From: Actinomycetota bacterium
Lineage (GTDB): Bacteria > Actinomycetota > Acidimicrobiia > Acidimicrobiales > Poriferisodalaceae
Direction of reading: 5' to 3'
Length of the DNA stretch: 64,000 bases
Assembly (NCBI GenBank): GCA_014238065.1
Contig: JABABU010000031.1
Location: forward strand, 1-64,000
The notes under the pieces are model-generated. The model ran no database searches. It was not told where the DNA came from and saw nothing but the letters and a program-made list of their open reading frames with translations. Positions 44,220 through 52,549 of the stretch are shown here, one piece after another. Within the stretch, counting starts at the first letter, position 1; every line of letters begins with the position of its first letter. The position numbers and the translations under genes are program-made.

Positions 44220-44721
44220 TCTCTGTCAGCAGACGCTCGACGGTCGCGTCGGCTATCGCGATCATCTCCTGATCGGTCCGGTCCTGGATCGGATGTTCGA
44301 CGTAGACCGCAGCCGGGTCGGCGCCGAGTGCTCGTGCCTGGACCTCTGCGCCGCCGACGAACTGTGTCGTGGCGACAAAGACTCCGGGAATGCCACGGCT
44401 CTCGAGCTCAACGATGTCGTGCACACTGCACGACGTGCAGCTGCCTCAATCGGCGAGAGCTTCGATGACGACGTCGCAGGTCGTCGAGATCTCGTGGCGT
44501 AGATCGACGGGCGCCGGTTTCGAGAACGTTGGCTTCTTGAACCGTTCGACCTTGGCGCCGATCTGTTCGAGGCGGATTTGGAGGTGGTCCAGGAACACGT
44601 CGCCGCGCGGTTTTGAAATGTCGAGAAGACCAACGGTGAGCCCATCGAGGCTTGTCGGGCGCTCGAGTCGCTGCCAGTCCGAAGGCTTGCGTTCGCCAGT
44701 TGGGTCGAGAACTGTCGTCAT
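44206..44721 (-). CDS. UGSC family selenoprotein with in-frame UGA (Sec92)
   Basis: Two minus-strand frames (44745-44449 and 44445-44206) lie in exactly the same register and are separated by a single TGA at 44446-44448. Read through as selenocysteine they give a 171-residue protein from ATG 44721 (GAAGGGGG 5 bases upstream) to TGA 44206. Around the codon the chain reads CDVVIEALAD-U-G-S-C-T-S-C-S-V-H-D, the defining motif of the UGSC (seleno)protein family. The UGA is at codon 92, and sequence after it is as protein-like as before it. A SECIS-like hairpin follows (44416-44434). The molecular function of the family is unknown; U-G-S-C plus a further Cys98 indicates a redox centre. It is 51 bases behind the Trx-domain gene, so they form an operon. 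Confidence 0.93.
44416..44434 (-). promoter_or_regulatory. Candidate bacterial SECIS hairpin for Sec insertion
   Basis: Counting the U of UGA as 1 on the minus-strand mRNA, bases 15-22 (GUCGUGCA) pair perfectly with bases 26-33 (UGCACGAC), leaving the apical loop GUG at 23-25. Bacterial SECIS elements such as that of fdhF have a stem just after the UGA with essential loop residues G23 and U24; the same positions are met here. The loop is small, but opening A-U at its base enlarges it to five. An alternative 6-bp hairpin (9-14 with 18-23) competes. Confidence 0.82.
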
Positions 44722-44772
44722 GTGTTCCCCCTTCGCTTCCTGCAAGGGTAACTCTGCGGGCGGGTCAAGACC

Positions 44773-46230
44773 TTATGGCCGGATCGGGACCGTGGTCTTC
44801 TGACTGCCCATCTCGCCACTCACCCAACCAGGGAGCAGCATGCTGAAGAGCCCGGCGCCGCTGCCTGCGTGGGCGATCATCAGACCACCCGGCTGAACCT
44901 TCGGCACATTCTCGGCTTCGGCCATGAAAGCCGGAATACCCTCGGTGATTCCACCCGCGCCCCGAACGAGTTCAGACCCTGGTCGCTCCGTCAGCTGAAC
45001 GATGCGTTCGATCAACTGTTCTTTCGACCATCCAGCATCGCGGAATCGGGATGCGTGTTCGGGTCCTAGAACCAGCATGGCGTCGAAGCCGAGCACCGAC
45101 TTGGAGTTGCCCATTCCGAGGAGACCAGCCGCGAGCGAGCGACAGAGCGACTCGGGTTCGCGCGACAACTGGTCGGTGATCAGTGTTGTTCCGCAGGTGG
45201 CAAAGGCCGTGACGGCGTCCTCGCCTGCGACACCGCCGAGGTCGGCGTTGAGTGGACCCCACGGAGATCCTTCCTCGTCCTCAGCGAAACAGAAGCCGAG
45301 TTTGCCCGGCTGTCCGTGTGTGGCCCGATCGACCTCGCCTGGCCTCCCTCCGCCGACATTGCGAATCACCAGCTGAAGGGCCCGACCGATGGTGCTGTTG
45401 GCCCGGTTTCCCTGCCCCATGGCGTTGTGGGACCAGTTCATACCGATGCGTTTGCGAATCTCGCCGTTCACGACGATGACCGGACCCGCCGGCATCGTCG
45501 TCGCCAGCAAACCGTGCATGTTGAACGTTTCGTTGCACACTGCCTCGACGGCGGCGAGCACAACGGGGAGATACTCGGGTTTGCATCCTGCCATCACTGC
45601 GTTGATGGCTACCTTCTCGACGGTGCAGTCCACGAGGTCAGGCGGTGCGACTACGACGATCTCCGAGGGTGACCGCGTCGTCCCGTTGAGCATGGCTAAA
45701 ACTCTGGCCTCCGTGGGAGGAACGACGGGTAACCCGTCTGTCCAACCTCGCTGAAACATCGAGTCGAACTCGTCTTCCTGCGCTGCGAATACGATCCTGC
45801 GAGAAGAGATCTCCGAACCGCTGAACTTGACCATGAGGTCGTTCGCCAGATTCGGATCGACCGACAGGGACCCGCACCCGGGGCGCCACTCGGGGAGGCC
45901 GCCGCCAAGGGCTTCGAGTCCGGTGAATGGTTCCCATTGTTCGCGACTCCACCCGACGATCCGTTCGACCTCCGCCCCGTTCTCGACGCGGATCAGCGTG
46001 GGAACAGTCTCGATGTCGTGGTGCCAAGAAACAGAGAGCTCTGTGTCGTCGATGCGTTGGTTCACAGCTTCCGGGAACGCCGGATCATCCTGCGTGTAGG
46101 TGGTGAGACCGGTTCTGGCCTCGATGTCGGCCAGGACATCACCCACGAGTTCGCAGGTCGGGCAGTCGCGTTTCACGAATGCCACCAAGCCATCGGGAAG
46201 TGCTGGTTTCGTCATCGGTGGAGCCGCCAT
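44773..46230 (-). CDS. Thioredoxin-like domain fused to large uncharacterised domain, selenoprotein partner
   Basis: 485 residues; ATG 46215 (residue 6) is an alternative start. Residues 6-105 form a thioredoxin-like domain with CPTC (VKRDCPTCELVGDVL, about 23-26) and a cis-Pro-like IETVPTLIRVENG. Residues 120-485 are an uncharacterised domain with GWTDGLPVVPPTEARV, several conserved Cys/Gly patches (DCTVEKVAINAVMAGCKPEYLPVVLAAVEAVCNE), NGEIRKRIGMNWSHNAMGQGNRAN and CFAEDEEGSPWGPL. I recognise the latter as a type found next to UGSC genes, without known activity. No signal peptide. It is the upstream gene of the operon, and may supply electrons via CPTC to the Sec centre (inference). Confidence 0.8.
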   Translation of the reverse strand: MAAPPMTKPALPDGLVAFVKRDCPTCELVGDVLADIEARTGLTTYTQDDPAFPEAVNQRIDDTELSVSWHHDIETVPTLIRVENGAEVERIVGWSREQWEPFTGLEALGGGLPEWRPGCGSLSVDPNLANDLMVKFSGSEISSRRIVFAAQEDEFDSMFQRGWTDGLPVVPPTEARVLAMLNGTTRSPSEIVVVAPPDLVDCTVEKVAINAVMAGCKPEYLPVVLAAVEAVCNETFNMHGLLATTMPAGPVIVVNGEIRKRIGMNWSHNAMGQGNRANSTIGRALQLVIRNVGGGRPGEVDRATHGQPGKLGFCFAEDEEGSPWGPLNADLGGVAGEDAVTAFATCGTTLITDQLSREPESLCRSLAAGLLGMGNSKSVLGFDAMLVLGPEHASRFRDAGWSKEQLIERIVQLTERPGSELVRGAGGITEGIPAFMAEAENVPKVQPGGLMIAHAGSGAGLFSMLLPGWVSGEMGSQKTTVPIRP

Positions 46231-46581
46231 TTCGGGTGTTCATGCAATCTAGTGACGGACTTTCGGCCAAGCCAGATGGCGAAGAAGACGCTCACGTGAA
46301 AGGGGACTCGAACGTCGATTCGCACTTTTGGTCCGAGTCGGCGGATCAGAACAGCGTGATGATCAGCAGCGTGAACCCGTCAGATGGTCTCGATCGGTAG
46401 CTCCACCGCCCGGTCGAGAGCCTCTGGCGATGCTTCATGTTCGGTCGCATGGCTCTGCCGGTTGACGGAGTCGTGTCGATGCTGTGGTCGATCTGACACG
46501 AAGGGTGACGTGACGGATGTCTCTTGAGTCGCCAACGCCTACGTATCTAGCTTCAATGGATCTGCGCTGAAGGGACCGGCT
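46231..46581. other. Divergent intergenic region, no gene seen
   Basis: About 350 bases between the selenoprotein operon (minus) and the MBL hydrolase (plus). Short open frames exist on both strands, none convincing. It should contain both promoters; TTGAGT near 46525 and TATCTA near 46545 could be part of the MBL promoter, although their spacing (14) is short. No selenium-related RNA such as tRNA-Sec is visible here. Confidence 0.4.
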
Positions 46582-47403
46582 TTGAGGGTCAAGTTTCACG
46601 GAGTGCGTGGCTCGACTCCGAGCCCATGCAACTCAAATCGTCGCTACGGAGGAAATACCTCGTGCGTGACGGTCCACGTCGGTGACGAGAACCCGATCCT
46701 GCTCGACCTCGGCACCGGAGCGAGGGAGTTCGGTCTAGCCATGGCCCGGCCGTTCGACGGCGCCGTGTTCATCACCCACCTGCACTGGGATCACATCCAG
46801 GGGCTTCCGTTCTTCGGACCGATGATCATGGCAGGAGCATCGACCACGGTCTATGGCCCGGCTCAGCCCGGCGAGACGCTCAAGGAAGCGCTCGACAGCT
46901 TCATCCGCCCACCATTGTTCCCGGTCATGATCGACGGATTGCCGTCGAAGATCGATGCGGTGGCAATCGGTGAGGAGACCATCGATCTCGGGTATGCGTC
47001 GGTCGTCTCCCGGTCGGTTCCCCACGTCGGTGACACCAACGGTTACCGGGTCGAGGTCGGCGACCGGTCAGTTGCCTACATTCCCGATCACCAACAGCCA
47101 AGCGACCCAACGGCGATTGCCCCGGGTGTGCGTGATTTGTGTCGGGAAGCCGATGTGCTGATCCACGATGCGCAGTACACCCCCGACGAGTTCGCAACGA
47201 AGCCGCACTGGGGCCATTGCACGATCGACTACGCGGTTCACGTCGCGGTGATGTGCGGTGTGAAGCAGCTCGTGCTGTTCCACCACGATCCGTCGCATCA
47301 CGACGACATGCTTGATGAGCTCGTCGCCGAGGCCAAGGCCAAGGGGGCGGTAGCCGGCGTCGAGGTTGTTGGCGCCCACGAAGGCCTCGAAATCGCCATC
47401 TGA
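46582..47403 (+). CDS. MBL-fold metallo-hydrolase (lactamase B family)
   Basis: 273 residues, TTG start. The metal motif THLHWDHIQG (HxHxDH, near 68-75) is complete, with later His ligands in RSVPHVGDTNGY, ADVLIHDAQY with Asp, and a terminal LFHHDPSHHD. The opening VKFHGVRGSTPSP and RRYGGNTSCV is typical of the phosphodiesterase-like MBL group often found beside response regulators and c-di-GMP proteins (PDE/RNase Z-like). Hydrolysis of a phosphodiester or cyclic nucleotide is likely; no substrate can be named. Stand-alone on the plus strand. Confidence 0.88.
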   Translation: MRVKFHGVRGSTPSPCNSNRRYGGNTSCVTVHVGDENPILLDLGTGAREFGLAMARPFDGAVFITHLHWDHIQGLPFFGPMIMAGASTTVYGPAQPGETLKEALDSFIRPPLFPVMIDGLPSKIDAVAIGEETIDLGYASVVSRSVPHVGDTNGYRVEVGDRSVAYIPDHQQPSDPTAIAPGVRDLCREADVLIHDAQYTPDEFATKPHWGHCTIDYAVHVAVMCGVKQLVLFHHDPSHHDDMLDELVAEAKAKGAVAGVEVVGAHEGLEIAI

Positions 47404-47509
47404 GTCGACGAGTGGCTGAGATGATTCCTGATCGAGTGTCCGCGCCCCGGCTAGGGAGCACTTCGCAGCCGTAGTTACACTTCTGTGAGGATGAACAGGG
47501 AGACGACAA

Positions 47510-47998
47510 GTGAGCGAAGAAGCGGTGATCGGTCCAGACGAGTTCAAACGGGTTCTCGGGCACTTCGCGTCTGGGGTCACCGTCGTCACGTCGGTGATCG
47601 ATGGTGTCCCAGCTGGTATGACGATCCAGTCGTTCACGTCTGTGTCACTCGACCCACCTCTGGTCGGATTTCTGCCAAGCCGCGATTCATCGAGTTGGCT
47701 CGCGATGAAAGAGTCGGGCTCGTTCTGCGTCAACATCCTCGGATTTGCTCAGGAGGACTTGTGCATGACCATGGCGAGTCGTGCCGAGGACAAGTTCGAC
47801 GGCGTCGACTGGGTAGCTGGACCCACAGGCTCGCCTGTGTTCCCAGGGTCGATCGGATGGATCGACTGCACGATCGAGGCCGTCCATGAAGCGGGTGACC
47901 ATGACATCGTCGTGGGAAGGGTTGTCCATCTCGAGGCGGTCGAAGACGGCGCTGACCCGTTGCTCTTCTTCAAAGGTGGTTTCGGCGCATTCTCGTGA
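47510..47998 (+). CDS. Flavin reductase family protein
   Basis: 162 residues, GTG start. The split beta-barrel flavin reductase fold is clear: FKRVLGHFASGVTVVTSVIDGVPAGMTIQSFTSVSLDPPLVGF (12-54) with the FMN-binding S-F-x-S-x-S-x-x-P-P motif, SFCVNILG, and the C-terminal HDIVVGRVVHLE...PLLFFKGGFG. It probably reduces free FMN or FAD with NADH for a partner monooxygenase, or carries tightly bound FMN. Its stop overlaps the next start by 4 bases (GTGA), coupling it to a MauE-like membrane protein. Confidence 0.92.
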   Translation: MSEEAVIGPDEFKRVLGHFASGVTVVTSVIDGVPAGMTIQSFTSVSLDPPLVGFLPSRDSSSWLAMKESGSFCVNILGFAQEDLCMTMASRAEDKFDGVDWVAGPTGSPVFPGSIGWIDCTIEAVHEAGDHDIVVGRVVHLEAVEDGADPLLFFKGGFGAFS

Positions 47999-48363
47999 CC
48001 ACTATGGCGGCGATCGTGCTCGGGGTGGTGTTCACAGCGTCGGGAGCGCTGAAGCTCCGCGACCCGATGTGGCCTGACGCAGCGCTGTCGCTCGGAGCCC
48101 CTCTGTGGGCCGTTCCCGCTGTTGCGCCGTTCGAGCTGATTCTTGGAGCGATGCTCGTATCGGGACTTGCGCAGCGCCAGCTCGCGATCCTTGCCCTCGT
48201 CACGCTCGTTGTCTTCACGTTGCTTTTGGTCCGGCAACTCCGATCTGGCGATGAAGCGCCGCCGTGCGCGTGCTTCGGGTCGTTGTCGGCAAAGCCGATC
48301 GGGATCCACTCGATCGTGCGGAACGGGGTACTGATGCTGCTCTCGATCTGTGCCGCAGTTTGA
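47995..48363 (+). CDS. MauE/DoxX-like small membrane protein
   Basis: 122 residues, GTG start overlapping the flavin reductase gene. Four hydrophobic helices; the first (MAAIVLGVVFTASGALKLRDP) has the DoxX/MauE sequence GxxF...G..KL, and the loop PPCACFGSLS carries a C-x-C-F-G pattern typical of MauE-like proteins, which support disulfide formation or quinone-linked redox. It may transfer electrons between quinones and thiols in the membrane (inference). It is followed by an AT-rich spacer before the FtsH-like gene. Confidence 0.85.
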   Translation: MTTMAAIVLGVVFTASGALKLRDPMWPDAALSLGAPLWAVPAVAPFELILGAMLVSGLAQRQLAILALVTLVVFTLLLVRQLRSGDEAPPCACFGSLSAKPIGIHSIVRNGVLMLLSICAAV

Positions 48364-48413
48364 TTCCAGCACTCACAGAGAGTGGTATATGGGCTTGCTC
48401 TGGGTGTTTCTAA

Positions 48414-48432
48414 CCACATAAAGTGAGATTTC
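48414..48432 (+). promoter_or_regulatory. Motif CCACATAAAGTGAGATTTC shared with subtilase promoter region
   Basis: It matches 16 of 19 bases of 17160-17178. Located 32 bases before ATG 48465 of the FtsH-like gene in an AT-rich stretch. Could be a binding site or a promoter variant; two copies only. Confidence 0.25.
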
Positions 48433-48464
48433 GCAATCCCGTCCACTTTCGCTTTGGAGATCTC

Positions 48465-50246
48465 ATGGAGCTCAGCCGACTCTCGGACTCGACCGTCATC
48501 TCCGATGCCATGGTCGACGTCGCAGCCACCAGAGAACGCTCGCGCCGCGTCCGGGTCGGGAAACTTGGGTTCGTGCTCGCCATTGTTGCCGGGTACATGT
48601 GGTGGAAGCTGCTCAACGGCGAATCGGTCTGGCCAGGGCTCCCGGACATCCCGATCCGCCAAGAATTTGTCTTCCCGATCATCCTGATTCTCGTTCTCGG
48701 GATCGCACTACTCGGGCCGTTACTCGGAGCGGGTAAGTCGCCCCATGTCGCTTATCATCCCAGCGAGATCGACATCGGCATCGACGACGTCAAGGGAATC
48801 GACACCATTCGTGACGAGGTGGTGAAGACCCTCAACCTGTTCCTGGCCCACAAGACGTTCAAAGATGAGATGGGAGGGACGCCGCGACGCGGGATTCTGT
48901 TCGAAGGTCCCCCGGGAACCGGCAAGACGTACATGGCGAAGGCCATGGCGAGCGAGGCCGGCGTGCCGTTTCTCTTCGTGTCGTCCTCGGCGTTCCAGTC
49001 GATGTATTACGGCCAGACGAACCGTAAGATCCGCAGCTACTTCACAGCCCTCCGCAAGACCGCTCGCAAGGAAGGCGGCGCGATCGGGTTCATCGAAGAG
49101 ATCGATGCCATCGGCGCGGCTCGACAAGGAATGGGCGCGAGCACCGGCCGAGAAGGTATTTCCGGCGTGGTCAACGAGTTGCTGATCCAGCTCCAGTCAT
49201 TCGACCAGCCAACGCTCAGAGTTCGCATGGTCAATGCCTTCATCGACCGCGGCAACCGGTTCCTTCCGACGCATCGCCCGATCCCGAAGCGAAGGGTCGA
49301 CGATGCCAACATCCTGGTCGTAGCGGCAACCAACCGCGCCGCGGATCTCGACCCCGCGTTGACAAGGCCGGGCCGGTTCGACCGTTCGATCTACTTCGGC
49401 CTTCCCGGCAAGGCTGGGCGGCGCGAGATCATCGACTTCTACCTCGCCAAGAAATCGCACAGCGCCGAGATCGATCATGAGGACAAGCGCGAATCGCTCG
49501 CCGCGATGACGATGGGCTACTCGCCCGTGATGATCGAGCACCTCTTTGACGAGGCACTCGTGTGGGCGCTGCGGCGAGGTGCAGATGCGCTCGACTGGAG
49601 TGACATCCAGCAGGCGAAGATGACTGAGGAGCTTGGACTCACCGAGCAGGTCGTCTACACCGAAGCCGAACGCAGGACCATCGCAACCCACGAGGCAGGA
49701 CACGCCACCGTTGCGCACCTCGTCGGCGCGAGCCGAAAGCTCGAGGTGCTCTCCATCATCAAACGCAAAGACGCGCTAGGCCTCCTCGCGCACTCCGAAC
49801 TCGAAGAACGGTTCACGAAGACACGCTCTGAGATCGAAGCTGGCATCGACATTGCGTTCGGGGGAATGGTTGCCGAAGAGCTGTGGTTCGGAGAATCGGG
49901 AACCGGCCCGTCCGGTGACCTCTCTGCCGCGACCCGCGCTGCGGCGGTCATGGTCGGAGCCCTCGGCCTCGGGGACAGTTTGATCTCCTATGATGCTGCC
50001 GACATGGGCAATGGCGCTGATGTTGTGGCCAAGGTCATCGCCAGCGACGCAGCACGAGCCGCAACAGAGGAGATCCTCGAAGATTCGAAGGATCGGGTGA
50101 CGGAAATGCTCGAGCGCAACCGCCACTTCGTCGAAGCGCTCCGCGACGCTCTCCTCGATCGAGAAGAACTTGTCAGCGAAGAGATTCTTGACGTACTCGC
50201 GACCGCGGCCACGGAGCACGAAGACCAAGTTCTCGATCTACGCTGA
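48465..50246 (+). CDS. FtsH-like membrane AAA+ zinc protease, divergent
   Basis: 593 residues from ATG 48465 with GGAGA 5 bases upstream; GTG 48423 is the longer option. Two membrane helices (about 30-50 and 65-85) flank a very short external loop, unlike the roughly 75-residue loop of usual FtsH. Walker A GPPGTGKTYMA (about 150); Walker B GFIEEIDAIG has Glu in place of the first Asp; SRH TNRAADLDPALTRPGRFDR. An insertion of about 30 residues (RVRMVNAFIDRGNRFLPTHRPIPKRRVDD) lies between Walker B and the SRH. The protease motif HEAGH (THEAGHATVAHL) and the third-ligand region PSGDLSAATRAA are intact. It should degrade membrane and soluble proteins. Confidence 0.9.
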   Translation: MELSRLSDSTVISDAMVDVAATRERSRRVRVGKLGFVLAIVAGYMWWKLLNGESVWPGLPDIPIRQEFVFPIILILVLGIALLGPLLGAGKSPHVAYHPSEIDIGIDDVKGIDTIRDEVVKTLNLFLAHKTFKDEMGGTPRRGILFEGPPGTGKTYMAKAMASEAGVPFLFVSSSAFQSMYYGQTNRKIRSYFTALRKTARKEGGAIGFIEEIDAIGAARQGMGASTGREGISGVVNELLIQLQSFDQPTLRVRMVNAFIDRGNRFLPTHRPIPKRRVDDANILVVAATNRAADLDPALTRPGRFDRSIYFGLPGKAGRREIIDFYLAKKSHSAEIDHEDKRESLAAMTMGYSPVMIEHLFDEALVWALRRGADALDWSDIQQAKMTEELGLTEQVVYTEAERRTIATHEAGHATVAHLVGASRKLEVLSIIKRKDALGLLAHSELEERFTKTRSEIEAGIDIAFGGMVAEELWFGESGTGPSGDLSAATRAAAVMVGALGLGDSLISYDAADMGNGADVVAKVIASDAARAATEEILEDSKDRVTEMLERNRHFVEALRDALLDREELVSEEILDVLATAATEHEDQVLDLR

Positions 50247-50406
50247 GTAGGGTCGCTCCCTGCCCGACATCGTTGACGCTGTCCTTCAGAGGGTTGCCAC
50301 GCCCCTTTTCGCTATGGCCTGTGAAGAGAATCACCACGGCCGGTCTCAGGGGGTTGGACACGTGTCACGGGAAATTGGCGAAAGCGTCATCGTCGATTTT
50401 ATCGGA

Positions 50407-52476
50407 TCAGGTGACGGCAGTGATGATGAACGCGAGCGTCTCTGCCTCATCGCGCCATGCGTCGTAGCGGCCGCTTGGACCGCCGTGGCCAGCCCCCATC
50501 TCGGTCTTCAACATGATCGGCGTGCCCGCTGAGTTGTGTGTCCTCAGTTTCGCAACCCACTTCGCCGGCTCCCAGTACTGGACCCGAGGGTCGTTGAGTC
50601 CTGCCGTCACGTACAACGCAGGATGACGAACATCGGCGACGTTCTCATAGGGCGAGTACTCGCACATCGCCGCGTAGATGTGCGGGTCCGCTGGGTTGCC
50701 CCACTCGTCGTATTCGTTGACGGTGAGCGGGATGCTCGCGTCGAGCATCGTGTTGACGTTGTCGACGAAGGGCACCTCGGCGACGGCTGCAGCAAATAGG
50801 TCTGGAGCCATGTTGACCACTGCCCCAACGAGCAGCCCGCCCGCCGAGCCGCCTCGCATCACCAGCCGATCGCTGGCGACCCAACGGTTGTCGATCATGT
50901 GACGTGCCACCGCGATGAAGTCGGTGAACGTGTTCGACTTCCGCTCGTAACGCGCTCCGTCGTACCAGCTTCTGCCGAGCTCGCCGCCGCCGCGGACATG
51001 AGCGATGGCGAACACGAAGCCGCGATCGAGAAGCGACAGTCGCGCGCTCGAGAACGAAGCTGGGAGAGTGATCTCGTACGAGCCGTAGCCATACAGCAGC
51101 CCTGGTGCGGTGCCATCCCGTGCTGTGTCGGTGTGCCAGACGACGCTGATGGGAACGAGCGTCCCGTCAGGAGCGGTTGCCCATTCGCGCGCGGTCTTGT
51201 ATTTCGACTCTTCGAACTCGCCCAGAACCGGCTGGCGTTTCAGAAGGGTTCGCTCGCGTGTCACCAGGTCGTAGTCGTAGACCGCCGCCGGCGCCGTCAA
51301 CGACGTGTAGCCGAAACGATAGAGCGACGAATCGAACTCGGCATTCGCTCCTCCGCCGGCCTCGAAAATGTCGTCGTCGAAATGGATCTCGTGCTGGTCG
51401 CCGGATTCGAGGTCGAGCACCGCGATGGTCGGCACGTTGTTCTGTCGTCTGGTGATGACGAGGTGAGACGCAAATGCTTCGACATCGGTGAGACGCACGC
51501 CATCGGCCGCGGCAATGATCTGCTCACTCTCGGCGATCGACGGCGAGTCGATCGATGTTGCGACTAGCCGAAAATCGGGGGCATCATCGTTCGTCACGAT
51601 GAGGAGACGATCCGGCCCACCTGGCAACACCTGGTGTTCGACCTTGTACTCGTGGCCGGTGACTCGACCCAGCACCAGGCGAGGCTGGCCCTCAGGATCG
51701 TCGGCGTCGATCAGGTACATCTCTGAAGTCGTCGACGACTCTGTGGCCACGACGATGAACCGTTCGCTTCTCGTGCCGCCGAGGCCGACCCAGAATTGCC
51801 CGTCGTCCTCCTGATAGAGAAGCTCGTCGGACTCGACCGGAGTCCCGAGGGTGTGCCTCATCACCCGATGTGGTCGATGGGTCTCATCGGGCAGCAGGTA
51901 GTGGATCGTCGCGTTGTCGTTCGACCACGCGAGGCCGTAACTGATGTCGGCGACCGTGTCTGCCAAGTCGTCGCCTGTTGCAAGATCCTTGATCCGGAGT
52001 TCGTAGTACTCGTCGCCATCGAGGTCGACGCTGTACGCCATGAGTCGATGATCCGGACTCACCGCAAGATCGCCCACGGCGAGGTACTGGCTCGATCCTG
52101 CGAGTTCGTTCTCGTCGAGAATCACCTGTTCGACGTCACTCGGCGCACCGTTCTCGTCACGACGACGAACGTGAACTGGGTACTGTCGGCCCTCGATCGT
52201 CTTGGCTTGATACCACCAGTCGTCCTTGCGAACCGGAACCGACATGTCGGTCTCGAGGATTCGGCCCTTGATCTCCTCGAACAATTCGGTCGGAAGCTCG
52301 CCCCACGCCTCGACCGCGGCGCTCGTATGAACGTTTTCCGCCTCGAGGTACGCGATGACCTCAGCATCTTCCCTGTTCCGCATCCAGAAGTACGGGTCAG
52401 CGACTTCGGTACCATGAACCGACCGCGTGTGGTCGCGTCGCGGCGCGACCGGCGGACTCGGAAGCTGTTCAGTCAT
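50407..52476 (-). CDS. ptrB: Oligopeptidase B (S9A family)
   Basis: 689 residues from ATG 52476, matching the length of oligopeptidase B. N-terminal seven-bladed propeller (RDHTRSVHGTEVADPYFWMRNRED...), then the catalytic domain: GYGSYE, ARHMIDNRWVASDRLVMRGGSAGGLLVGAV with Ser near 540, the acid in AGLNDPRVQYWEPAKWV and His in MGAGHGGPSGRYD near 660. Conserved acidic residues (CEYSPYENV) fit a preference for basic residues at P1. It cleaves short peptides after Arg or Lys in the cytoplasm. It is divergent from the carbonic anhydrase-like gene. Confidence 0.94.
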   Translation of the reverse strand: MTEQLPSPPVAPRRDHTRSVHGTEVADPYFWMRNREDAEVIAYLEAENVHTSAAVEAWGELPTELFEEIKGRILETDMSVPVRKDDWWYQAKTIEGRQYPVHVRRRDENGAPSDVEQVILDENELAGSSQYLAVGDLAVSPDHRLMAYSVDLDGDEYYELRIKDLATGDDLADTVADISYGLAWSNDNATIHYLLPDETHRPHRVMRHTLGTPVESDELLYQEDDGQFWVGLGGTRSERFIVVATESSTTSEMYLIDADDPEGQPRLVLGRVTGHEYKVEHQVLPGGPDRLLIVTNDDAPDFRLVATSIDSPSIAESEQIIAAADGVRLTDVEAFASHLVITRRQNNVPTIAVLDLESGDQHEIHFDDDIFEAGGGANAEFDSSLYRFGYTSLTAPAAVYDYDLVTRERTLLKRQPVLGEFEESKYKTAREWATAPDGTLVPISVVWHTDTARDGTAPGLLYGYGSYEITLPASFSSARLSLLDRGFVFAIAHVRGGGELGRSWYDGARYERKSNTFTDFIAVARHMIDNRWVASDRLVMRGGSAGGLLVGAVVNMAPDLFAAAVAEVPFVDNVNTMLDASIPLTVNEYDEWGNPADPHIYAAMCEYSPYENVADVRHPALYVTAGLNDPRVQYWEPAKWVAKLRTHNSAGTPIMLKTEMGAGHGGPSGRYDAWRDEAETLAFIITAVT

Positions 52477-52549
52477 CCGCTGAACGGTACCGAGCGATCT
52501 ATGGATCGATGTGAACCGCGGTGTGTGGTGTTGGGTACGGTTCAACGCC

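Noticed and set aside
44446..44448. UGA as an ordinary nonsense mutation making two fragments
   Set aside because: The stop falls exactly on the U of U-G-S-C, the register is unbroken, downstream sequence remains protein-like, and a SECIS-like hairpin follows.
46179..46400. 73-codon plus-strand frame upstream of the MBL hydrolase
   Set aside because: It begins inside the divergent Trx-fusion gene and its Ser/Asp-rich sequence resembles nothing; treated as promoter region.
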